Below, piece by piece: positions 63,144 through 64,000 of a stretch of DNA of 64,000 bases; positions within the stretch are counted from its first letter, which is position 1, and each line of letters begins with the position of its first letter. Both the position numbers and the translations under genes were made by a program. Below the pieces are notes generated by a model. That model did no database searches. It was not told where the DNA came from and saw nothing but the letters and a program-made list of their open reading frames with translations. The DNA comes from Daphnia carinata (Eukaryota > Arthropoda > Branchiopoda > Diplostraca > Daphniidae): assembly GCF_022539665.2 (NCBI RefSeq), contig NC_081338.1, positions 6,002,446 to 6,066,445 on the forward strand, in the 5' to 3' direction.

Positions 63144-64000
63144 TCAGGCGGAAGATTGGAGCAGCTGCCTCAGTTGACGCAACACCGTTTCCATTAGTTT
63201 CTTCTTGTCTCGTTCGCTTTTCTTCAAAACAGAGAAGACGGTCCGCTTGTCAGCTTCTCGTAATCTATTAAGACAGAGAACATAAAATAAATAAACAAAA
63301 AAGAATGAAGAAGAATGAGTCAAACGACAGTTAATCTTACTTTTCCAAAACGGTTATAGCTCGTTGAGGGGAAACGCGCAGGTACTTGCTGGTCTCTTGG
63401 CCATAGTCGTGAAAATAAGCTGACCAGTCCCAAGACAGCAACAAATCCAGCAGCTGGCGCAGATCCAAAAAGGATGAGAGTAGCGTCCCGTCCTCAAAAC
63501 CCGGCACAGGCTCCGAAGCGGCAAATTCTGTGTAGCAAAACCACATTAAAAAAGAATTTTTTTTTTTTATGGGGATAAGAAAAATAACAACTAAATCAAG
63601 AGAGGATGTAAGTAACAAATGATTTACGTTCGCATTGAATAACGTCAAGGTTGACTTGCTGAAGAGCTCCCATCGAAATTGACTTGACGTCGTCGCTGAG
63701 CAGAAGATCCATCAAAATTTCCGCAATATGACGGCAGGCCGTCAGACAGGCATTTTGGGCAACATGTTCCTGTTTTTTTGTTTCGAAAGGAAATAAGAAA
63801 AACAGTTAGTTAAGGTCATCCGTCATTGCCATCCGCCTTAGGAAAGTGGCGCTGTAAGGGGAAGTTTCTATTAGCTTCCACAAAAAAACAATACTGTGAG
63901 TCTCCTTATTTGGCAACATTCCATTCGTGGACGAGGGTAATTCACATTCAATTCCATCCTCAATTGTTTTCGTGTTAACCTTGAGATTTGTGAAGGCTTG
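63144..64000 (-). CDS. Sec15: Exocyst subunit Sec15/EXOC6, C-terminal part (cut by window edge)
   Basis: Exons in transcript order: possible partial exon 64000-63980, then 63769-63628, 63527-63341, 63264-63144. The reading frame gives MGALQQVNLDVIQCEQF, VPGFEDGTL, DLRQLLDLLLSWDWSAYF, SKYLRVSPQRAITVLEK and a final KKSERDKKKLMETVLRQL, matching the C-terminal helical domain of EXOC6/EXOC6B in order. Sec15 links the exocyst to v-SNARE vesicles through Rab11/Sec4-type GTPases. Only about the last 155 residues lie in the window; the rest continues beyond 64000. The exon ending at 63980 fits by frame only and is less certain. Confidence 0.92.

Overview
The window looks like compact arthropod nuclear DNA. 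The best guess is a cladoceran crustacean such as Daphnia. This is inferred from short introns (mostly 50-85 bp), tightly packed genes on both strands, tandem gene copies and a trp channel of the arthropod phototransduction type. No sequence search was possible. I rebuilt the gene models by hand from GT/AG splice sites, reading-frame continuity and remembered family motifs. Every complete model I give has a coding length divisible by three.

Region 1 (1-9388) is a very large, nearly perfect inverted repeat. Its arms of about 4 kb (1141-5106 and 5414-9388) flank a 307-bp spacer. The arms hold repeats only: a hairpin-rich element, tRNA-like segments, a 304-bp element in TTAA and a GC-rich minisatellite. 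I see no host gene in it.

Region 2 (9.5-23.1 kb) holds an SHCBP1/nessun dorma-type cytokinesis gene with a small inverted-repeat transposon in intron 1, a convergent FANCB-like gene, and three tandem PAFAH2-type phospholipases with identical nine-exon layouts and intact catalytic triads.

Region 3 (23.1-42.4 kb) holds a sparse 3.4-kb stretch, a histamine H1-like aminergic GPCR, the tRNA methyltransferase TRMT13, a full trp channel gene ending in a Gly-Trp-Phe PDZ-ligand-like tail, and a CHIC-family palmitoyl-type protein.

Region 4 (42.7-45.1 kb) is the most unusual part. A normal two-exon MIF gene is followed by a five-exon gene whose open frame runs BED zinc finger, partial MIF, BED zinc finger, nearly complete MIF. 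BED fingers are typical of hAT-type transposases, so this looks like a transposase-derived DNA-binding module joined to a tautomerase/cytokine fold.

Region 5 (45.2-64 kb) holds conserved housekeeping genes: LACTB, TBCEL, SRP72, R3HCC1L and RPIA. They are followed by a small, probably GPI-anchored one-Ig-domain protein and the 3-prime end of exocyst Sec15 (EXOC6), cut by the window edge. Several neighbours are head-to-head (CHIC/MIF, SRP72/R3HCC1L) or tail-to-tail with 68-208 bp between stop codons.
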